Origin: CAZPRY01 sp964589175
GTDB lineage: Bacteria; Fidelibacterota; UBA2242
Length of the DNA stretch: 64,000 nucleotides
Direction: 5' to 3'
Assembly: GCA_964589175.1 (NCBI GenBank)
Contig: CAZPRY010000003.1
Location: 62,001 to 126,000 of the forward strand
Shown here: positions 42,219 to 51,778 of the stretch, in pieces
Layout of the letters: every line of letters starts with the position of its first letter
Position numbering within the stretch: position 1 is the first letter of the stretch
Program-made: the position numbers and the translations under genes
The notes under the pieces: generated by a model
The model's input: only the letters and a program-made list of their open reading frames with translations
The model's database searches: none
What the model was told of the DNA's origin: nothing

Positions 42219-43065
42219 CCTGTCTGTCATGTACCTGAAAATATTTATCCTGGTGCTGTTTCTATCAGCGCAATCGCGGGGCAATGATGCTTCGTCGTTG
42301 TATACACCGCAGAAAATCAAGGAATTCGGCAACTACCTGTTCGATCAGAAAGATTACCTGCGGGCGGCAATGGAACTGGAGCGCTACCTGTACATGGCCG
42401 GTGATGACGACAGCACACAGTTCAAAGTCGGCTTATGCCATTATCTGCGTGGACGCTACGACTTTGCGGCCGATGCTTTCTCCACGCTGAGCCGGAAACC
42501 GGATTCGCCGCTGTATCAGGCCTCGCGCCTGGCTGCCCTCGAGAACCTGACGCAGATGAGTCAATGGGAAGGCGTTGCGGCTTTTGGACGGCAGAATGAC
42601 GCGGAATTCGTCTACGGCTACCTGGCGGATGTGATGCTGGATCGAAGCCCGAAGCAGCTCAGTGATTTTGACAACGTTCAGGCGGATACCTTACAATTAA
42701 CGCTTCGGGCCCTGGAACAGAAACGCTGGGAACTGCGCGAGAAATCGCCCCTGGCTGCCGCGGCGATGTCGACGGTCGTGCCCGGTCTGGGAAAATTGTA
42801 CCTGAACCGGAGCGGCGACGCCCTGTATTCCTTTGCGCTGACCGCCTTTGCCGGTTTTGTGGCCTATAAATCTTTCGACGCCTCGTTGGAGGTGACCGGA
42901 GTCGTGACCTCGGGGATTGCACTTTCGTTCTATATGGGAACGATTTACGGCAGCTATCTCGGTGCGAAATTGCACAATCGCGAATTGTACAAAGACTGGC
43001 GGGCATCCATCGATCAAATCCTGAAAAGATATAGCAACAGCTGGCGGTCATGGATTTCAGAATGA
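42208..43065 (+). CDS. exported TPR-containing protein with C-terminal membrane domain
   Basis: A 285-residue protein with a signal peptide (about 1-22), a TPR-like part (YLFDQKDYLRAAMELERYLY, FKVGLCHYLRGRYDFAADAF), and a C-terminal membrane domain with STVVPGLGKLYLNRSGDALY. The last motif is a Gly-rich tight turn before two or three helices, shared with the next gene. ATG 42208 or 42199 both overlap the yidD end. The next gene has the same plan, so these are paralogues translated together with YidD. Function unknown. Confidence 0.78.
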   Translation: MKNSLSVMYLKIFILVLFLSAQSRGNDASSLYTPQKIKEFGNYLFDQKDYLRAAMELERYLYMAGDDDSTQFKVGLCHYLRGRYDFAADAFSTLSRKPDSPLYQASRLAALENLTQMSQWEGVAAFGRQNDAEFVYGYLADVMLDRSPKQLSDFDNVQADTLQLTLRALEQKRWELREKSPLAAAAMSTVVPGLGKLYLNRSGDALYSFALTAFAGFVAYKSFDASLEVTGVVTSGIALSFYMGTIYGSYLGAKLHNRELYKDWRASIDQILKRYSNSWRSWISE

Positions 43066-43895
43066 AATTCGCGCTGCTTTGGGTGCTGCCGATCCTGCTG
43101 ACCGCTGCGGATTTGGGTGATTATCTGGCCGGGAAAGGTCAATATTTCGAGGCCATTACGGAGTACCAGCGTCAGTTGTATTTCCGGGATTATGAGAGTC
43201 GTGATGCACTGCTGCTGAAGATGGCGCGGGCTTACTACGCGGGCGGGCAAAACTATCCGGCCGCCGTTCAACTCGTGGATCAGATTACCGATTCGGAGCG
43301 TTCGATCCATGACCGGGAAGCGCTCGTGTTGCTGGCACGCATCTACTGGGAAATCTATGATTACGCAGCTATGCGCAATGTGCTCGATTTCCTGCAAGCC
43401 AATTATGCCGACATTGATCCGCGGGAGATTCAGTACATCAAAACCTGGACCTATATCTATTCTGCCGAGTGGGACACGGCGATCGTTTATCTGGAGCACC
43501 TGGAGGGAACATCTGACCGAGCCTTGATCGAGGATATCCGGAAAGTGCAGAAGTTGCCTCAGAAATCGAAGAAACTGGCTATTACCCTATCGAAAATTGT
43601 ACCCGGCAGCGGCCAACTGTATGCCGGAGATTATAAAAACACGGCGCTTTCCCTCGGATTGGTCGGTTCAATCACGGCGTCGATGATCTGGAATATCACG
43701 CAGCAGGCATATTTCGTTGCCGCAGTAAAGTACATGTTTTTATATTCGCGTTATGCCCGAGGCAGTTTGAAACACCTGGCGGAAAAAATCGACAGGGATA
43801 ATATCGATCGAATCGGGGATTATTTGAAGAGCATTTCCCGGAATTATCCCGATCCGGTTGAAATGCTCAAAACGATGCAGACTACGTCCGGGTAG
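43062..43895 (+). CDS. paralogous TPR protein with C-terminal membrane domain
   Basis: A 277-residue protein, signal peptide (MKFALLWVLPILLTAADLG), TPR-like helices (AITEYQRQLYFRDYESRD, AVQLVDQITDSERS), and a C-terminal domain with SKIVPGSGQLYAGDYKNTAL, the same turn motif as the preceding protein (STVVPGLGKLYL). ATG 43062 overlaps the upstream stop as ATGA. It converges with the response-regulator gene with a 14-bp overlap of the 3' ends. Together with yidD and its neighbour it forms a three-gene envelope unit. Function unknown. Confidence 0.78.
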   Translation: MKFALLWVLPILLTAADLGDYLAGKGQYFEAITEYQRQLYFRDYESRDALLLKMARAYYAGGQNYPAAVQLVDQITDSERSIHDREALVLLARIYWEIYDYAAMRNVLDFLQANYADIDPREIQYIKTWTYIYSAEWDTAIVYLEHLEGTSDRALIEDIRKVQKLPQKSKKLAITLSKIVPGSGQLYAGDYKNTALSLGLVGSITASMIWNITQQAYFVAAVKYMFLYSRYARGSLKHLAEKIDRDNIDRIGDYLKSISRNYPDPVEMLKTMQTTSG

Positions 43896-44262
43896 CCTGG
43901 TGTTGGTTTAATTCGGAATTTACCTTTTCCAATAATTCTTCGAGTGCAGCCGGTTTGGAAATCCAGGAGGCATTGATCTCTTCCAGCTGCTGGATCACCT
44001 TCGGGTCATGCTGATAGCCGGTCATGAACACAAACGGAATGTTGGGCGCGAAAGCCTGCAACTCACGAAAGAGATTAATCCCGTTTTTAATAGGCATGAC
44101 GACGTCGGATAAGATGATATCGGGCGCCTGTTCTCGGACTGATTTTACTGCCCGGTCGACGGAGATGGCGGTTTTCGTGATGTATCCGTTCTGCTTGAAA
44201 TAATCGCTGTAAAGCTCGCAGATGAGTTCATCATCGTCGACAATTAGGATCGTTGGTTTCAT
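43882..44262 (-). CDS. single-domain response regulator (CheY-like)
   Basis: A 126-residue receiver domain: ILIVDDDELI (acidic pocket), the phospho-acceptor Asp in DIILSDVVMP, FVFMTGYQ (Thr) and WISKPAALEEL (Lys). No output domain. It would be phosphorylated by a sensor kinase elsewhere and act by protein contact. AAGGGG ribosome binding site before ATG. No kinase gene is adjacent. Confidence 0.94.
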   Translation of the reverse strand: MKPTILIVDDDELICELYSDYFKQNGYITKTAISVDRAVKSVREQAPDIILSDVVMPIKNGINLFRELQAFAPNIPFVFMTGYQHDPKVIQQLEEINASWISKPAALEELLEKVNSELNQHQATRT

Positions 44263-44379
44263 ATACTACCCCTTAGGATGCTTTTATCAAATATATAGAC
44301 AAAATATCAAAAAGAAAACAACCGATTACAGCCGCAGTCCTTTGCATACTTCGCCCGGGTGATACGGCCGGATGACGGA

Positions 44380-45774
44380 TCAGGCAGTATTGCCACGATG
44401 CTTTTCCAGACCTTTACCCATCCAGCGCCTGGCCACGATCAGGGTTAAGGGACTTACCATCGCGATCAGACCGTAAATAAACCACATGCTTTCCGTATTC
44501 ATCTGTTCGGGCGCGACACCGGCCGGGCAGTAGTGCATTAAAAACCAGCCGGAGTACATCGCTGTGATGATTTTGGTCAGAAACCAGGGAAACTGCCCGA
44601 TACCCATGTAAATTCCGGTCATGCCTTTGGGTGCGATTTCGGCGACCCATTGCAGAAAGCGCGGCTGCCACATGGCTTCACCGATAGTCATTAGAATCAG
44701 ATAGGCGAAAACGGTATAGAGACTGGGACCGAGCGTGAGAATAAAGGTCGGTGAAGCCATCACGAAGGTTCCCAAGATCATCATCGTGTAAGTATCGCGT
44801 TTCGAGGTGATCGCGGCGACCATCGGCGCCAGAATGAAGATCAGTAACGGATTGAAATTAACGAAGAATTCGAAATTGTTTGAAACCACACCGGTGAAAG
44901 CCCGGCTGAAGTACAGCGGTAAGGTCAGCCAGTTATGCGCAAAAAGGGTTTGCACCGGAATCAGGATGAAAATGAAAAACATGAAGCGGCCGTCGCGGAT
45001 CGGGAAATTTTTCAGATAGTATTTTAGTTTCTCTTTACCGGACATTTTTTCGGTCTTGTCTTCTTCAGCTTTTTCCGCCTCGCTTTTCTCCTTTTGGGCG
45101 ATGGCGATGGCCTTTGCGACTGTCTTTTTGGAAAGGATAAAAAAGACCACGCACAACCCGGCGACCGTGAGCGCGACAAAGACCCAGTACACCCCCTGGA
45201 TACCGGTAGCCCGGCGCACCGGTGGCGATATGATTCCCGGTAAGAATCCGCCCAGATTCATTAAGGCGTACAACATCGCGTAACCCATTGCTGCCGTTTT
45301 TGCCGTAGTAAATTTCTTCACGGCGGCGTAGCAGGCGGGCTGATAGATGCCGTAACCCAATACGATGCCGAGGATCCCCAGCATCGCCAGCCAGTGGGCT
45401 GATTTCCAGAGACCGCTGGCGCCCAGGTTGGGGGCAAGCGTTAGAATCACCCGGCCGACCAGCATGAAGGAAAGAGACGCCAGCAGGGCTTTGCGCACTC
45501 CGAACCAATCAACGGCGCCGCCCAGAAAAAGCATGCTCAGAGTAATGCCGGCGGTAAGAACACCCACCATGCGGCCGGCGTCGATGTCGTCCAGACCGAT
45601 AAAATCGTTGAAATAAATTACGAGCAAACCCAGAACGCCGAAATAGGTCAGGCCTTCCAGGATGTAAGACAGGTTAATCCCCCACAGTGCGCGCGGGGCT
45701 TTGATCAGGTTGACGAAGGGATCGATAATTTCATGCAGCGGACTGGTTGCTTGCGGGGCTTTCTCATCTTTCAT
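44380..45774 (-). CDS. MFS transporter (POT-like)
   Basis: A 464-residue membrane transporter with about 12 helices, beginning LWGINLSYILEGLTYFGVLG, with GGAVDWFGVRKALL (MFS loop 2-3 motif), GYGIYQPACYAAVKKF, and helices up to YGLIAMVSPLTLIVARRW. The loop between helices 6 and 7 is long and charged. The start residues and G-x-Y-L-G-like regions resemble the proton-dependent oligopeptide group, but substrate is unclear. ATG 45774 is taken since GAGGAC lies upstream; 45816 is possible. Confidence 0.85.
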   Translation of the reverse strand: MKDEKAPQATSPLHEIIDPFVNLIKAPRALWGINLSYILEGLTYFGVLGLLVIYFNDFIGLDDIDAGRMVGVLTAGITLSMLFLGGAVDWFGVRKALLASLSFMLVGRVILTLAPNLGASGLWKSAHWLAMLGILGIVLGYGIYQPACYAAVKKFTTAKTAAMGYAMLYALMNLGGFLPGIISPPVRRATGIQGVYWVFVALTVAGLCVVFFILSKKTVAKAIAIAQKEKSEAEKAEEDKTEKMSGKEKLKYYLKNFPIRDGRFMFFIFILIPVQTLFAHNWLTLPLYFSRAFTGVVSNNFEFFVNFNPLLIFILAPMVAAITSKRDTYTMMILGTFVMASPTFILTLGPSLYTVFAYLILMTIGEAMWQPRFLQWVAEIAPKGMTGIYMGIGQFPWFLTKIITAMYSGWFLMHYCPAGVAPEQMNTESMWFIYGLIAMVSPLTLIVARRWMGKGLEKHRGNTA

Positions 45775-45913
45775 GGATTTGTCCTCTGGTTTATCATTGG
45801 TTGGGAGCGAAGGCATTTATCATCGGAATAAAATCTAGGCAAAAAAAGAAAATTAGCGAAAAGAAAACAAGATCTTTTTTAATGCTACCGATTTTCGATG
45901 GTCGTAGCGCCTG

Positions 45914-46315
45914 TCACAGTTTGCCGAGACTCAGATCGCCGTGGATCTTGATGAGCTTTCCATCGCGCGATGCATCCAGTTTCCGGTTTGGAAAATATCG
46001 ATCCAATTTTTGATTGAGTTGCTCTAAAACCAGCTTCTCGGTTTCCCGCAGGACAGCGGGTTCGACTTTTTCCAACGTCGCGAAATGCAGGTCGAAGACG
46101 TAGCCTTTGCCCAGTTTCGAGCCGAGGCCCAGCGTGAAGCTGGTGCTGAGGTTGAAAAGGCCGTCGTGGGCTTTGCTGGCTGTTTCACCGCGTTTCGGAC
46201 GGGAGGGGTGGAGCGGATACAGGTGGCCATAGCGATTTTCGAGAAGATCATCAATTTCCGCCAGAATCCGGGTCAGTTTCTGTTCAAATTCCTCTAAAGA
46301 TGGATGCGGTAGCAT
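45914..46315 (-). CDS. hypothetical protein
   Basis: A 133-residue protein with conserved-looking RYGHLYPLHPSRPKRGETAS, then DGLFNLSTSFTLGLGSKLGK and GYVFDLHFATLE. The repeated HP, RP and GSKLGKGY pattern suggests a family widely present in spirochaetes and relatives but without a known role. No signal peptide or membrane segment. Stands alone. Confidence 0.65.
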   Translation of the reverse strand: MLPHPSLEEFEQKLTRILAEIDDLLENRYGHLYPLHPSRPKRGETASKAHDGLFNLSTSFTLGLGSKLGKGYVFDLHFATLEKVEPAVLRETEKLVLEQLNQKLDRYFPNRKLDASRDGKLIKIHGDLSLGKL

Positions 46316-46480
46316 TTTGCACGTCCTATGTAATTTGCGCTGGAAGTATAGCGAAAATTGCTTAGAATCTCAACCTGAATCCGGCAATCGCAAGGTTAGA
46401 AATGTATCCGATGGGGCTTACCGTGATCCAAATAATCTATTTCGATAAAGCGCAAAGCAATGTATTGAAAGTTGAAGAGA

Positions 46481-47371
46481 ATGAAAATCGGTTATCCCTG
46501 TCTGAACCGGACACTGGAATGCAAGAATAACAAAACTTTTCGCCTGGCTAATTATTCCAAAGCCCGACTGTTCGAAGCTATTGCCAATAATCTGGACTGC
46601 CTGCAGAAAATTTTACAGTTTAACGTGGAGCATCATCTGCTCTTTCTGCGCCTTACGTCCGACCTGGTGCCCCTGGCGTCGCATCCGATCTGCACCGCGA
46701 ACTGGCAGGAGCGCTTCCGATTAGAATTCGGACGGCTTGGTGAATTCATTCAATCCAATCAAATGCGTATTTCCATGCATCCGGGGCAGTACACGCTGCT
46801 GAACTCGCCGAACGGAAGTGTGTTTCAAAACAGTGTCAGGGAGTTGCTTTATCATGCCGATGTGCTGGATTTGATGGGATTGGATGAAAGTGCGAAAATC
46901 CAGGTTCATGTCGGCGGGATCTATGGCGACAAAGCGGCGAGCTTGCAGCGGTTTATCGATAACTTCACTATGCTCGATCATAAGATTCGCAGACGCCTTG
47001 TCATCGAGAATGACGAAAGACTTTACAGCCTCCGCGATTGTCTGCGTATTCACACGGCCACGGGGGTGCCGGTTCTTTTCGATGTCTTTCACCACAGCAT
47101 TTACAATCACGGTGAGACGATCGGGGAGGGATTGCAGATGAGCGTTGGGACATGGCGAGCTGCGGACGGAATTCCGTTGATCGATTACAGTTCGCAGAAA
47201 ACCGGCGGTAGACCGGGCAGTCATGCGGAAACGATTGACTCGGATGATTTCCGGTCGTTTCTGACGGCTTCGCAACCCTATGACTTCGACCTGATGCTGG
47301 AAATCAAGGATAAGGAAAAGAGCGCCCTGCAGGCCTTGGAAGCGCTTAGCCACGATTCCCGCCTGATTTAG
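46481..47371 (+). CDS. uvsE: UV DNA damage endonuclease
   Basis: A 296-residue TIM-barrel endonuclease that nicks 5' to UV photoproducts. Visible are MKIGYPCLNRTLECKNNKTF, the HPGQYTLLNSPN block, IQVHVGGIYGDK (metal His), VIENDERLYS (metal Glu), FDVFHHSIYNHGE and SQKTGGRPGSHAETID. These contain the three-metal ligands of UvsE. ATG 46481 is chosen over the TTG upstream. Fits a photoproduct repair route separate from UvrABC. Confidence 0.95.
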   Translation: MKIGYPCLNRTLECKNNKTFRLANYSKARLFEAIANNLDCLQKILQFNVEHHLLFLRLTSDLVPLASHPICTANWQERFRLEFGRLGEFIQSNQMRISMHPGQYTLLNSPNGSVFQNSVRELLYHADVLDLMGLDESAKIQVHVGGIYGDKAASLQRFIDNFTMLDHKIRRRLVIENDERLYSLRDCLRIHTATGVPVLFDVFHHSIYNHGETIGEGLQMSVGTWRAADGIPLIDYSSQKTGGRPGSHAETIDSDDFRSFLTASQPYDFDLMLEIKDKEKSALQALEALSHDSRLI

Positions 47372-47395
47372 ATCGACATTCAGAGAGCATTTTTC

Positions 47396-47439
47396 AGGAA
47401 AAAAAGAAAGCCCTTCCGATGGGGAATCTACGGAAGGGC
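47396..47439 (-). terminator. intrinsic terminator of the GNAT gene
   Basis: GCCCTTCCG (47410-47418) and CGGAAGGGC (47431-47439) pair perfectly with a 12-base loop; on the minus strand a T-rich tract (complement of 47396-47409) follows. It closes the gene that ends at 47537. Confidence 0.85.
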
Positions 47440-47536
47440 CGAGCAACCATATTGGAGGGGAATAATATGGCTGGAAATTTTTTTATCTTCGTCGGGTCTC
47501 TAACATTACCCCTTTGATAACACCTTTTGGCTGTGG

Positions 47537-48019
47537 TTACACCGGTTGAGAATTGGCATTCTTCTTTGTTCCGGTCAGTGTTTTGAACATCTCACAAGTA
47601 TCGCCGCAATAGGGGCTGGATTTCAGCTTGCCCCGGATATACCCTAATTTTTCGTAAAACGGGATGGCGTTCAGGCTGGCATCGAGACTGAGCATCCTGA
47701 TTTTTTGAGAAAGCGCCAGCGATTCGATATGACCCATCAAGATCCGGCCGATGCCGCGACCATGCTGCCCGGGATCGACGAAAACATTGTAGACTTTATC
47801 GAGGCCCAGGCTGGCGGTACCGATGATACTCTGATCCTCGATCGCCACGAAGATCCTGCGCTCGGAAGCCAGCTCGCGGACTTTTTGCGGCGTGTAGAAA
47901 GAGACCATGAAATCGACTACCTTGCGCGGATAAAAGCGGCTGTTGACCGTGAGCAGGTTCCTGCGTATCAATTCGGAAATGCGCCGGGCGTCGGCAATAT
48001 TGAATTTTCGTATCTCCAT
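47537..48019 (-). CDS. GNAT family N-acetyltransferase
   Basis: A 160-residue acetyltransferase: MEIRKFNIADARRISELIRR start, IIGTASLGLDKVYNVFV strands, the acetyl-CoA loop HGRGIGRILMGHIE, and YEKLGYIRGKLKSSPYCGD. It is close to the family whose C-terminal end has a CGxxCExF-like segment. ATG 48019 is chosen; 48028 is possible. Divergent from the deacetylase gene with about 70 bases between. Acceptor unknown. Confidence 0.86.
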   Translation of the reverse strand: MEIRKFNIADARRISELIRRNLLTVNSRFYPRKVVDFMVSFYTPQKVRELASERRIFVAIEDQSIIGTASLGLDKVYNVFVDPGQHGRGIGRILMGHIESLALSQKIRMLSLDASLNAIPFYEKLGYIRGKLKSSPYCGDTCEMFKTLTGTKKNANSQPV

Positions 48020-48092
48020 CAAAGGCATAATATGCTATATTTTCCGGACGGATGCATTAAATTATTTGCCGATTGTAAAACGGGGAATGTTC

Positions 48093-48875
48093 ATGATTAG
48101 AATTCTGGTGGTACTGGTTTTATTAACGCTGGACTTACCGGCAGCGGAATATTCGAATGCTGATTTTGTCTACTCGCATGGTGCTGTGATCCGCGGTCCG
48201 CAGACGGAGAAGCAGATTGCGCTGGTTTTTACAGGCGGCGATTTCGGTGACGGCGGTCGGCACATCCGCCAGGTGTTACGAAGGCAGCGAATCAAAGCGA
48301 CCTTCTTTTTCACCGGTGATTTTTACCGTAATCCGGATTTCGGGAAGGTAATCGAGAAACTGAAAAAAGACGGGCATTACCTGGGACCTCATTCGGACAA
48401 ACACCTGCTCTACTGCACCTGGGAAAACCGGGATTCGCTGCTGGTCAGCCGGGCGGAATTCAGCAGCGATCTGCTCGCCAATTATGCCGAGATGGAGCGC
48501 TTCGGAATAGGCCGGGAACAACCCGCTTACTTCATGCCGCCTTACGAATGGTACAACGATACGATTGCCGTTTGGGCCGGCGAAATGGGCGTTACGTTGG
48601 TGAATTATAGCCCCGGTACGCTTTCGAGCGCCGACTATACAATACCCTCCATGAAAAATTACCGCTCGTCGGAGGTGGTGTATAAAAGCATCCTGGATTA
48701 CGAAGCCAAAGATCCAAATGGTCTGAACGGATTTCTGCTGCTTACCCACATCGGTACGCATGCCGACCGCGCGGATAAATTTTACAATCGCCTGGACGAA
48801 CTGATTCGTGAACTGAAAACCAAAGGGTATAGTTTTATCAGCATCGATCAACTACTGAACCGAACAGGAGAGTGA
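48093..48875 (+). CDS. polysaccharide deacetylase (NodB-like)
   Basis: A 260-residue exported protein (signal peptide about 1-17) with a carbohydrate esterase 4 fold. Motif 1 reads FTGGDFGDGG where the family usually has TFDDG; motif 2 is GPHSDKHLLYC with the H-x3-H metal pair. It ends with KTKGYSFISIDQLL. GGGGA is six bases before ATG 48093. It is directly upstream of nagA (8-bp gap), which suggests a role in amino sugar salvage or wall chitin-like substrate. The altered motif 1 may affect activity. Confidence 0.85.
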   Translation: MIRILVVLVLLTLDLPAAEYSNADFVYSHGAVIRGPQTEKQIALVFTGGDFGDGGRHIRQVLRRQRIKATFFFTGDFYRNPDFGKVIEKLKKDGHYLGPHSDKHLLYCTWENRDSLLVSRAEFSSDLLANYAEMERFGIGREQPAYFMPPYEWYNDTIAVWAGEMGVTLVNYSPGTLSSADYTIPSMKNYRSSEVVYKSILDYEAKDPNGLNGFLLLTHIGTHADRADKFYNRLDELIRELKTKGYSFISIDQLLNRTGE

Positions 48876-48882
48876 CACCGGA

Positions 48883-50034
48883 ATGACGAATGCGCAACTA
48901 TTATTACGTAATTGTAAACGCTATGACAGCGGAGAACTTGTCGATATCGCCGTTGTGGGCGGGAAAATCAGTAGAATCGGGCGGATCGATGACCCGCAGA
49001 ATTTCGATAGAATCGTCGATGCCGGGGGCAAGATCGTTGCGCCGGGTTTCATCGATGTTCATATCCAGGGAGCGGGCGGCGCCGATGTCCTGGACGGCAC
49101 GCCGGAAGCCCTGCGAACCATGTCGCAAACCCTGGCGCGCTTGGGCGTAACCGGTTTTCTGGCTACCACGGTGATGAAGCCGGAGACAAAGAATCATCAT
49201 CTTTCCGTTTTGGAGGAGAACTGGCAAAGCGACTTGGGCGGAGCGCAGATTCTCGGTCTTCACCTGGAAGGCCCGTTTATTAATCCGGTGAAAAAGGGTG
49301 GCATCTCGCCGACGGCGATTTATGCACCGTCAGAAGCGGCTTTCCGGGAAGTTCTCGAGATTACGCAGGATTCCCTGAAGATGATGACCATCGCCCCGGA
49401 ACTGGACGGCAACCTGGCTATTATCGGGCAGCTGTGTGCGCGCGACGTCGTGCCGGCTTTCGCGCATTCCAACGCGAGCTATGAACAGGCGCAGAAAGGT
49501 TTCGAAGCGGGCATCCGGCATGTGACCCATATTTTCAATGCGATGCCGCCCCTGCATCATCGCGAGCCCGGCCCGCTGATGGCCATCCTGGAAAGTGACA
49601 GCATTACGGTGCAAATCATCAGTGACGGCGTGCACCTGCATCCGCGCATCGTCAATTTCCTGTACCGAAATCTCGGGCCCCGGCGCTGTGTCTGCATCAC
49701 GGACGGTATCCAGGCCATGGGTTTGCCGGAGGGTCGATTTATCTACAACGGGCGCGCCTACGAATCTAAGGACGGCGCTGCACGCTATGATGACGGGACT
49801 CTGATCGGTTCAGCCATCAGCGTTGGTGAAGCGGCCCGCCGTTTTCGCCGCTTTACAAATTGTTCATTGAAGGAAGCAATCGAAACCGTGACACTCAATC
49901 CGGCCCGCGTGCTGGGAATCGACCATTGTAAAGGCTCGCTGGAGGCGGGCAAAGACGCCGACTTGGTGGTGATGGATGAAGAGTTCGGAGTATCTCGCAC
50001 CATCATCGGCGGGAAAATCGTACACGAAATCTAA
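48883..50034 (+). CDS. nagA: N-acetylglucosamine-6-phosphate deacetylase
   Basis: A 383-residue amidohydrolase that deacetylates GlcNAc-6-P. Visible are APGFIDVHIQGAGGADVLDG (metal motif), LGLHLEGPFINPVKKG, PAFAHSNASYEQ, RHVTHIFNAMPPLHHREPG, VQIISDGVHLHP and CITDGIQAMG (catalytic Asp), then KDADLVVMDEEFGV. The length is usual. Cytoplasmic. It is coupled with the NodB-like gene upstream, so the pair probably works on N-acetylated amino sugars. Confidence 0.95.
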   Translation: MTNAQLLLRNCKRYDSGELVDIAVVGGKISRIGRIDDPQNFDRIVDAGGKIVAPGFIDVHIQGAGGADVLDGTPEALRTMSQTLARLGVTGFLATTVMKPETKNHHLSVLEENWQSDLGGAQILGLHLEGPFINPVKKGGISPTAIYAPSEAAFREVLEITQDSLKMMTIAPELDGNLAIIGQLCARDVVPAFAHSNASYEQAQKGFEAGIRHVTHIFNAMPPLHHREPGPLMAILESDSITVQIISDGVHLHPRIVNFLYRNLGPRRCVCITDGIQAMGLPEGRFIYNGRAYESKDGAARYDDGTLIGSAISVGEAARRFRRFTNCSLKEAIETVTLNPARVLGIDHCKGSLEAGKDADLVVMDEEFGVSRTIIGGKIVHEI

Positions 50035-50085
50035 TTGTCGAATTATGTCATCAGGCGGGTGGATCGGCGGTAGTCTTCTACCGGC

Positions 50086-51072
50086 TCAGATGTGCAGCTC
50101 CACAATATCGCCGTCTTCCAGAATGTGATCCTTTGAAACCGGCTGACCATCATACACGCCGCTGCCCCAGACGCGGGCAGTCTTCAGGTTCGTGAGAAAA
50201 TCCTTATGCACTTTGGCAGCGAAATCCTCGATCGTGCTGCCCCGCTTCAGCACAAACGGCTGGCCGCGATCGGTTTCATGGCCGGGCGGTTTGGCATAGA
50301 TGCGAATGAGGTCGAGTTTCGCGTAGCAAATTTTCCTGAGTTCGTCCAGGTGGCGGTGGGTTTTTACAGAGGTGGAGATAAAAGGCCAATCCTGTCCCAG
50401 CAGCTCGCATAAAACCTCGAAATCATCGTCATAGTGCGGATCGTCGTCTTTATTGACCACAATGACGAAGGGCAGAAAGTTCTTTTGCTCTGGCTCTGCG
50501 GTCCGGTCGCGCAGATGATTGGATAGGATTTTGTGTTTTCCCAGGAGGGCGATCGAATCCTGAAATTGCGGAATAGGGAAGGCCTGCAAGTCCAGAATCA
50601 GTAATATCAGGTCAGAGGTCCGAATCAGGTCGAAAAGCTCTGGCTTGGTGATTTCCTGGTTCAAAGGCGGTGTATCAATGAGTTGGATATGGACGTTTTC
50701 GAACGTCATCATACCCGGCGTAGGCGTCCATGTTGTGAACGGCGAGTCCGAGATTTTCGGCAATGCATGCGTATAGGCGGCTAGCAGGGAGGATTTACCG
50801 GTGTTGGTGGGACCGACCAGCGCCACCCGGCCGCAGCCCTCGCGCTCGATATGGTACTCCGATTCATGACGGCCCGTGCCTTTTTTCTTATGCTGTTCCA
50901 CCTTGAGTTTGGAAATTTTACGGCGCAGGTCGGCACGCAGGTGATCGGTGCCCTTGTGTTTGGGGATCGTGGCGAACATCTCTTCCAGGCAGGCGATCTT
51001 GGCCGTGATCGACTCGGCTTCGTGGAATTTCCGTTCGGCGGCAAAATAATCGGGTGGAAGATTGGTTGGCAT
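50086..51072 (-). CDS. TGS-domain GTPase (Obg/DRG-like)
   Basis: A 328-residue P-loop GTPase: G1 GPTNTGKSSLL (about 94-104), G3-like IDTPP, G4 VVNKDDD, then a C-terminal TGS domain (SVKTHRHLDELRK to GSTIEDFAAKVHKDFLTNL and DGDIVELHI). The usual G1 form is GxxNxGKS, so GTPTNTGKS fits the DRG/Obg-like class, with G3 DTPP instead of DTAG. Probably a cytoplasmic ribosome-associated GTPase. Two-Lys region (KKKGTG) is at about 80. Last core gene before the accessory island. Confidence 0.9.
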   Translation of the reverse strand: MPTNLPPDYFAAERKFHEAESITAKIACLEEMFATIPKHKGTDHLRADLRRKISKLKVEQHKKKGTGRHESEYHIEREGCGRVALVGPTNTGKSSLLAAYTHALPKISDSPFTTWTPTPGMMTFENVHIQLIDTPPLNQEITKPELFDLIRTSDLILLILDLQAFPIPQFQDSIALLGKHKILSNHLRDRTAEPEQKNFLPFVIVVNKDDDPHYDDDFEVLCELLGQDWPFISTSVKTHRHLDELRKICYAKLDLIRIYAKPPGHETDRGQPFVLKRGSTIEDFAAKVHKDFLTNLKTARVWGSGVYDGQPVSKDHILEDGDIVELHI

Positions 51073-51204
51073 ACATTTTCCCCGCTTTGTATGTCAAATT
51101 ATAACAGAAAATTGAAAAATGTCCAAGAAGAAGTATTGGCCGGACCTGAAGATTGTTTTTGACCCCGGATTTGCGCCCGTCGGATCGAACGGGCAGGCAG
51201 ATGA

Positions 51205-51545
51205 ACACGGATTTTTTGCTACATTAACCGCAGGCGTCACCGAGGACGCAGAGTATTTTCCTAATTGATCAATAAACCATTTCACTGGTTACCGCTACGG
51301 AGTACAACCCCGTAGCGAGGTTCGACCATTTACGATGGACAGTGGCTGTACGATTGCTGTAAGGTCGCTGCACAGTGGTAGCATATCACGTTTGAGATTT
51401 GAATTTTCAGGATTGGTGATTATTTGTTTTTTGTGTTTTGTTTTATTGGAAATTGTTATCGGAACAATTGGATTATCGTGCTTCTGACCCGGACTGGCAA
51501 TCACCCCCAATCCCTTATCCCTTAAACCTTATACCTTTCCGCCCC
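51205..51545 (+). repeat. dispersed repeat R1, left copy
   Basis: Similar over about 300 bases to 60372-60665 in the same orientation. Shared blocks include CACCGAGGACG next to GAGTATTTTCCTA, then GTCGCTG.ACAGTGG, TTTGGTGATTATTTGTTTTT-like and TTATTGGAAATTGTTATCG. The copies differ by small insertions. Confidence 0.8.
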
Positions 51546-51594
51546 GTGCCGTTTGCCGGCGCATCATCTTTTCCTTGCCTTCCAGAATTTTATG

Positions 51595-51728
51595 AATTAA
51601 TATTCCATCAACGGTAAAACGGTTAATCGATTCTTTCGGACTTCGGCATTTCGGTATTCAATCAGCCGCTGAGTTCCGTACGTTTTTTAGCGGGGATGGG
51701 ACTCACAGCGGCGGAGCCGTGGGAAAAC
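51595..51728 (+). repeat. dispersed repeat R2, copy 1
   Basis: Similar to 56691-56824: both begin AATTAATAT, then CAACGGTAAAACGG, AATCGATTC, GGCATTTCGGTATT, ATCAGCCGCT, ATGGGACTCACA and CGGAG. A third partial copy of the last part is at 31190. Confidence 0.75.
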
Positions 51729-51778
51729 AGAAATATTCGGATTCTGGTCACGGATTGATAAACGTTGAAGATGAGTTT

